A DNA stretch of 19,335 nucleotides from an uncultured Flavobacteriales bacterium (lineage in GTDB: Bacteria > Bacteroidota > Bacteroidia > Flavobacteriales_E > Vicingaceae), in contig CAJXRL010000019.1 of the NCBI GenBank assembly GCA_913059105.1, positions 1 to 19,335 on the forward strand, written 5' to 3'. This document shows positions 15,193 through 19,335 of the stretch, in pieces (positions within the stretch are counted from its first letter, which is position 1; the number at the start of each line of letters is the position of its first letter). Both the position numbers and the translations under genes were made by a program. Under the pieces are notes generated by a model. The model had not been told where the DNA came from, did not search any database, and was given only the letters and a program-made list of their open reading frames with translations.

Positions 15193-15669
15193 TTATTGTT
15201 CGTTCTCTTCTTTGTATTTTTCAGCTACCCATTTCACATACTTTTTGTCATACGTGAAGCCAGTAGATTGATTTTTAATATACAATTTGGCAACAGGAGG
15301 TAACATGGTTTCATCCACTTCGTCGTCTTCTTCTTTATAAAGTTCAATGTCTAGTTGAAAGAAATACTTTCCACTGATAGTGATAGATGAATCAGCTTTT
15401 GCAACAACGGCCACCGATTTTTTTATGTAATTATCTTTAACAAAAGCTACACTATAAACTGACCCAATTTTTAAATTTAATTTAAAACTTCCGTTTCTTA
15501 GGTTCACTATTTCCTGTTGTAACTCATTGTCTTTATACACCTCTATCCTAACTTCATTTAGAATAGTTTTCTTGTATTTAATTTTTCCGTAGACAGCAAG
15601 GGAACCTGTTTGCTGGGCATTACTGCTGAAGCAAATCAATAAGACAAGTATAGAAACAATGTATTTCAT
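15193..15669 (-). CDS. Small secreted protein with CarboxypepD_reg-like beta-sandwich
   Basis: A 158-residue exported protein. Residues 1-18 are a signal peptide (KYIVSILVLLICFSSNA, cleavage before QQ; no lipobox Cys at the cut). Residues 25-90 follow the carboxypeptidase-regulatory-like pattern: V-x-G-K-I, then V-x-I-E-V-Y-K-D, then N-G-S-F-K-L-N-L-K-x-G-x-x-Y, then F-V-K-D-N-Y-x-K-K. This Ig-like fold is common in Bacteroidota surface proteins. An acidic patch EEDDEVDE (113-120) and a charged, lysine/glutamate-rich tail follow. There is no enzyme motif. It lies 66 bases after sucB and 43 before purD; the functional link to either is unknown. I do not recognise a named family for the whole protein. 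Confidence 0.65.
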   Translation of the reverse strand: MKYIVSILVLLICFSSNAQQTGSLAVYGKIKYKKTILNEVRIEVYKDNELQQEIVNLRNGSFKLNLKIGSVYSVAFVKDNYIKKSVAVVAKADSSITISGKYFFQLDIELYKEEDDEVDETMLPPVAKLYIKNQSTGFTYDKKYVKWVAEKYKEENEQ

Positions 15670-15716
15670 AAAAAAACACCTTTATACTCTAATAACGAAT
15701 ACAGAGCTTACAAGGT
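15670..15716 (-). terminator. Possible terminator or attenuator after sucB
   Basis: In the minus-strand transcript ACCTT (from 15716-15712) can pair with AAGGT (from 15682-15678), with CTCT/AGAG able to pair inside, followed by G and seven T (15676-15670). The T-run abuts the ATG of the next gene (15669). The stems are short and interrupted, so this is tentative. If real, it would end sucAB transcripts or modulate read-through. Confidence 0.27.
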
Positions 15717-15735
15717 TTTAAATTTATTAAACTGA

Positions 15736-16974
15736 TTACAATCCTAATAAGACTTCATCAGGGTTTTTTCCACCGAAAATTATTCTGGAAGGATTTTCAA
15801 TCATTTCTTTGACTTTCACCAAGAACCCAACAGATTCTTTCCCATCGATAATTCTATGATCGTAAGACAAAGCTAAATACATCATTGGTCTAATTTTAAC
15901 TTCTCCGTTAATAGCCATTGGGCGTTCAACAATGTTATGCATCCCTAATATTGCCGACTGAGGAGGGTTAATAATTGGTGTACTCATCATGCTCCCAAAA
16001 ACTCCGCCGTTGGTTATCGTAAACGTTCCTCCGGTCATCTCATCCATAGATAATTTCCCATCTCTAGCTTTTAATGCTAACCGTTTAATATCTGCTTCAA
16101 TTTCTGCTAAACTCATTTGCTCGGCATTTCTAACTACAGGTACCATTAATCCTTTTGGAGAGCTTACAGCGATTCCAATATCAGCATAATCATGGAAAAT
16201 TATTTCGTTCCCATCTATCATTCCATTCACTTTAGGGAAATGGTTTAATGCTTCAGTAACTGCTTTTGTAAAGAATGACATGAAGCCCAAGTTTACATTG
16301 TGGTGCTCTCTAAAGCGTTCTTTCATCCGCTTTCTAAGCTCCATTACCTCTGTCATGTCTACCTCGTTAAAAGTGGTCAACATGGCTGTTTCATTCTTCA
16401 CCGCAACCAATCGTTCAGCTACTTTTCTTCTCAGAGATGACATTTTTTCTCGAGATTTTTCTCTCGAACCACCCCATCCTTGAGTTGACTCAGCAGGAAT
16501 ACCTGCTGCCATTGCTTCTACAACATCTTGCTTTGTAATTCTACCACCTTTACCAGTTCCTGTTACCTGATTTGCTGAAACATTGTTTTCAGCCATTACT
16601 TTTTTGGCCGAAGGAGAAGGATGACCTGCTGCATGGGAAGTTTCTTGTTTTGCTGGTTCTGCTTTTGGCGTACTTTCCGCAGCAGGAGCTTTTGCCTCCT
16701 CTTTTGGAGCAGCAGCTTTAGGAGCAGCGGCAGGTGCTTCAGCAGAAGTATCAATTTCTGCAACAATTTGACCCACCTCAACTGTATCGCCTTCTTCTGC
16801 CTTTAGGCTAATGGTTCCGCTTGCTGTAGCCGTTAACTCCAGAGTAGCTTTATCTGAATCAATTTCAGCAATTACATCATCAATAGTAACATAGTCACCA
16901 TCAGCAACTGTCCATGATGCAATATCAACTTCTGAGATAGATTCTCCTGGACTAGGAACTTTTACTTCTTCCAT
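15736..16974 (-). CDS. sucB: 2-oxoglutarate dehydrogenase E2, dihydrolipoyllysine succinyltransferase
   Basis: A 412-residue core subunit of the 2-oxoglutarate dehydrogenase complex; it transfers the succinyl group from lipoamide to CoA. Domains in order: an N-terminal lipoyl domain (1-76) with the lipoylated K42 in EIDSDKATLEL; an Ala/Pro/Lys-rich flexible linker (about 78-117); a peripheral-subunit binding domain (about 118-155, PSAKKVMAENNVSA...GTGKGGRITKQDV); and the catalytic acyltransferase domain (from about 175) with the active-site SYDHRIIDGKE (370-380; H373, D377). Single lipoyl domain and the SYDHRIIDGKE/GGKNPDEVLLGL ending favour the succinyl- over the acetyltransferase. It starts six bases after the sucA stop, so the two are co-transcribed. 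Confidence 0.95.
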   Translation of the reverse strand: MEEVKVPSPGESISEVDIASWTVADGDYVTIDDVIAEIDSDKATLELTATASGTISLKAEEGDTVEVGQIVAEIDTSAEAPAAAPKAAAPKEEAKAPAAESTPKAEPAKQETSHAAGHPSPSAKKVMAENNVSANQVTGTGKGGRITKQDVVEAMAAGIPAESTQGWGGSREKSREKMSSLRRKVAERLVAVKNETAMLTTFNEVDMTEVMELRKRMKERFREHHNVNLGFMSFFTKAVTEALNHFPKVNGMIDGNEIIFHDYADIGIAVSSPKGLMVPVVRNAEQMSLAEIEADIKRLALKARDGKLSMDEMTGGTFTITNGGVFGSMMSTPIINPPQSAILGMHNIVERPMAINGEVKIRPMMYLALSYDHRIIDGKESVGFLVKVKEMIENPSRIIFGGKNPDEVLLGL

Positions 16975-16980
16975 TTTATT

Positions 16981-19287
16981 TTATTTTTTTGTTGAATAAC
17001 TCAACGTTTGTTCTATAATTGCTGCTTGTCGCATTTCAAATACTTTAGACGAACCAGATGCAGGACTTGCACTAGAATGACGACTAACTAAGTTCCAATC
17101 ATCACCTTGGTCCGTGGTCGTTTTAATAAACCTCCAGGCTCCCATATTTTCAGGCTCTTCTTGTGACCATACTAAATTCTTAAGATTCTTATAACCCGAC
17201 AATAATTTTGTCAATTGTTTCTGAGGGAAAGGGTATAGCTGCTCTACTCTAACAATCGTTACATCGTCTAATTTTTTCTCATTTCTTGCTTTTCGCAATT
17301 CATAGAATAATTTTCCTGAACAACATACTACTGTTTTTACCTTTTCCTTGCTTACTTCTTCAGCTATTAATTCTTGAAAAGACCCGGTTGCCAAATCTTC
17401 TACTTTCGAAACAGCTTCGGGGTGTCGCAATAAGCTTTTAGGAGTCATTACCACAAGTGGCGTTCTAAATTCTCTTTTCAACTGTCTTCTTAAAATGTGG
17501 AAGAAGCTTGCAGGAGTAGTACAGTTTGCAATTTGCATGTTGTTGTCTCCGCAAAGCGTCAAATATCTCTCTAAACGTGCACTTGAATGTTCAGAACCTT
17601 GACCTTCATATCCATGTGGCAATAGCATTACCAAACCACTTTTAGATCTCCATTTGTCTTCCGCAGCGCTTAAAAACTGATCTATAATAATTTGTGCTCC
17701 ATTATTAAAATCGCCAAATTGAGCTTCCCAAATAGTTAAGGTATTTGGCATCGCCATGGCGTAACCGTATTCAAAACCAAGAACTCCGTACTCAGAAAGT
17801 AACGAATTGTAAATATCAAATCTTCCTTGATTCTCGCTTATGTTAGCCAATGGAGCATATTCTTCTTCAGAGTCCTCTACTTTAATCACTGCATGGCGGT
17901 GAGAAAAGGTTCCTCTTTCAACATCTTGTCCAGAAATCCGAACGGCATGACCTTCCTCTAGTAAAGAACCATAAGCTAATGTTTCGGCAGTGCCCCAATC
18001 TAATTGATCAGTATCTTCCAACATTCTTCGACGATCTTCCATCAATTTCTTCGATTTTTTGAAGAAGGCTTTGTCTTCCGGAAGGGTAACTAATTTTTTA
18101 CCCATCTTCATCAACTTGCCTTTGGCAAAACCGGTATCAATTGACTTCTCAAAATCTTCATCGGTTGAGGGTCTAATGCCTTCCCAAGTAGCTTCTAAAA
18201 AGTTCGTAATTTTTGCTTTATGAATTTCTTTCGATTCGGTTAATCTATCTTGCAACAGCGCATTAAATTCAGATGCATTCGACTTTGCTTCCTCTTTTGT
18301 AATAATTCCTTTTTCGGCAAGCTCGTTCAAATAAATATCTCGAGGATTGCTATGTTTAGAAATTGCTTTGTATAATATCGGCTGAGTAAAACGAGGCTCA
18401 TCGCCCTCATTATGACCATATTTGCGGTAACATAACAAATCTACAAATACATCTCTTTTGTATTTGTTTCTATACTCTAATGCCAATTTAATGGTGTGCA
18501 CAACCGCTTCAACATCGTCGCCATTTACGTGGAATACCGGACAAAGTGTGACTTTTGCTACATCTGTACAATACGTACTTGAACGACCATCTAAATAGTT
18601 TGTAGTAAACCCAATTTGATTGTTTATGACAATATGAATTGTTCCTCCTGTTTTATAGCCATCCAAGTTGGCCATTTGAACAACCTCATAAGCTATTCCT
18701 TGTCCAGCCAAAGCTGCATCTCCGTGAATCAAAATTGGTGCAATTTTGTCGTCACTCCCTAAATAGTCATCAACTTTTGCACGTGCAATCCCTTCAACTA
18801 TAGGAGCAACTGCCTCTAAATGTGATGGGTTTGGCGAAAGCGTTAACTTCACATTGTTCCCATTATCTGTTTTTATGTCACAGGTGTAACCCAAGTGGTA
18901 TTTCACATCACCATCAAACAAATTGTCTTCGTATTCCTTCCCTTCAAATTCACTAAATATAGCGTCATAGGTTTTGTTAAAGATATTCGCCAATACGTTT
19001 AAACGACCACGATGGGCCATTCCAACAACAAATTCTTGAATACCCATACTGGCTCCCATTTCAATTACTGCATCTAATGCAGGGATCAAAGCTTCGCCTC
19101 CTTCTAAAGAAAATCTTTTCTGACCAACAAATTTTTTGTGTAAAAACTGCTCAAACATAACCGATTGACTCAGCTTTTTCAACATGTGCTTCCGCTCGTC
19201 GTTTGTAAACTCAGGTTGATTTCTATTCGATTCTAATTTCTCTTGAATCCAAAGTACTTTCTCCGGTTTACGAATGTATCTGTATTC
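16981..19287 (-). CDS. sucA: 2-oxoglutarate dehydrogenase E1 component, N-terminus missing
   Basis: A thiamine-diphosphate enzyme that decarboxylates 2-oxoglutarate and succinylates the E2 lipoyl group in the TCA cycle. 768 genomic residues remain. The frame runs on into the Nextera adapter, where GTG TAT AAG AGA CAG makes a false MYKRQ start; real coding begins EYRYIRKPEK at base 19287. Counting within the genomic part: GMAHRGRLNVL (89-99), HGDAALAGQG (188-197), the ThDP/Mg region GDDVEAV (256-262) with NNQIGFTT (222-229), YRKYGHNEGDEPRFTQP, then SHRHAV, WEAQFGDF and LLPHGYEGQGSEHSSARLER in the transketolase-like C-terminal half. Full-length E1 is about 930 residues, so roughly 160 N-terminal residues, including the E2-binding tail, are outside the contig. 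Its promoter is therefore unseen. Confidence 0.96.
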   Translation of the reverse strand, partial: EYRYIRKPEKVLWIQEKLESNRNQPEFTNDERKHMLKKLSQSVMFEQFLHKKFVGQKRFSLEGGEALIPALDAVIEMGASMGIQEFVVGMAHRGRLNVLANIFNKTYDAIFSEFEGKEYEDNLFDGDVKYHLGYTCDIKTDNGNNVKLTLSPNPSHLEAVAPIVEGIARAKVDDYLGSDDKIAPILIHGDAALAGQGIAYEVVQMANLDGYKTGGTIHIVINNQIGFTTNYLDGRSSTYCTDVAKVTLCPVFHVNGDDVEAVVHTIKLALEYRNKYKRDVFVDLLCYRKYGHNEGDEPRFTQPILYKAISKHSNPRDIYLNELAEKGIITKEEAKSNASEFNALLQDRLTESKEIHKAKITNFLEATWEGIRPSTDEDFEKSIDTGFAKGKLMKMGKKLVTLPEDKAFFKKSKKLMEDRRRMLEDTDQLDWGTAETLAYGSLLEEGHAVRISGQDVERGTFSHRHAVIKVEDSEEEYAPLANISENQGRFDIYNSLLSEYGVLGFEYGYAMAMPNTLTIWEAQFGDFNNGAQIIIDQFLSAAEDKWRSKSGLVMLLPHGYEGQGSEHSSARLERYLTLCGDNNMQIANCTTPASFFHILRRQLKREFRTPLVVMTPKSLLRHPEAVSKVEDLATGSFQELIAEEVSKEKVKTVVCCSGKLFYELRKARNEKKLDDVTIVRVEQLYPFPQKQLTKLLSGYKNLKNLVWSQEEPENMGAWRFIKTTTDQGDDWNLVSRHSSASPASGSSKVFEMRQAAIIEQTLSYSTKK

Positions 19288-19335
19288 CTGTCTCTTATAC
19301 ACATCTGACGCTGCCGACGATCTACTCTGTGTAGA
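19288..19335 (-). other. Illumina Nextera i5-side adapter (not genomic)
   Basis: Non-biological library sequence. 19288-19306 is the mosaic end CTGTCTCTTATACACATCT, 19307-19320 is GACGCTGCCGACGA (complement of the read-1 handle), 19321-19328 is TCTACTCT (complement of i5 index 504, AGAGTAGA), and 19329-19335 is the start of the P5 primer complement (GTGTAGA). The genomic insert ends at 19287. Confidence 0.98.

Noticed and set aside
16596..16806. Open frames on both strands encoding Leu/Lys- or Cys/Phe/Ser-rich peptides
   Set aside because: They are out-of-frame readings of the Ala/Pro/Lys-rich linker of sucB; low-complexity codons explain the lack of stops.
49..19287. CRISPR arrays, tRNA/rRNA genes, toxin-antitoxin or phage-defence genes
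   Set aside because: No regularly spaced repeats, cloverleaf-like or rRNA-like sequence or defence-family motifs were seen; coding density leaves little room.

Overview
The insert is low-GC DNA from a Bacteroidota bacterium, most likely of the order Flavobacteriales. Three things point there. The cyoE-COX3-COX3-COX4-SCO-DUF420 gene order is characteristic of that group. Promoters carry the TAnnTTTG -7 box typical of Bacteroidota. The accessory genes also fit: a Reg_prop-type secreted protein, RemB/Wzi-like outer-membrane barrels and DUF6341/DUF6427-type small membrane proteins beside purD. A separate PurQ subunit hints at a lineage outside core Flavobacteriaceae, such as a Crocinitomicaceae/Cryomorphaceae-like group, but that is inference.

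The two ends are not genomic. Bases 1-48 and 19288-19335 are Illumina Nextera adapter with dual indexes, so only 49-19287 is organism DNA. The adapter adds a false five-residue start (MYKRQ) to the truncated sucA gene. Both genes touching the ends, a Reg_prop-like protein on the left and sucA on the right, are incomplete.

Layout, nearly all on the minus strand (read right to left). (1) 19287-15736: sucA (5' end missing) and sucB, the E1 and E2 of 2-oxoglutarate dehydrogenase. (2) 15669-13869: a small secreted CarboxypepD_reg-like protein, then purD. (3) 13679-13864: the only plus-strand gene, a 61-residue one-TM protein (DUF6341-like), diverging from a polytopic DUF6427-like protein (13599-12664) and converging on purD; a hairpin spans both stop codons. 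(4) 12605-4899: purQ and cysQ, then a surface-polysaccharide block: gmd and fcl (GDP-mannose to GDP-L-fucose) and a WecA-type undecaprenyl-phosphate sugar-phosphate transferase between two paralogous outer-membrane barrel proteins. (5) 4761-850: heme O synthase, two cytochrome oxidase subunit III proteins, subunit IV, a SCO copper chaperone and a DUF420 (CtaM-like) assembly protein, apparently one transcription unit with a -7 box at 4789-4796 and a hairpin/T-run terminator at 806-842. (6) 800-49: N-terminal part of a secreted beta-propeller protein.

The content is mainly housekeeping: respiration, TCA cycle, purine synthesis and surface glycan supply. I found no tRNA, rRNA, CRISPR array, insertion sequence, phage or defence genes. 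Nothing here amounts to a demonstrably new system. The least understood parts are the barrel-transferase-barrel arrangement, the DUF6341/DUF6427 pair and the secreted protein upstream of purD. No intergenic gap exceeds 300 bases; the longest is 4762-4898 (137 bases), which holds the cyoE promoter and a small hairpin.
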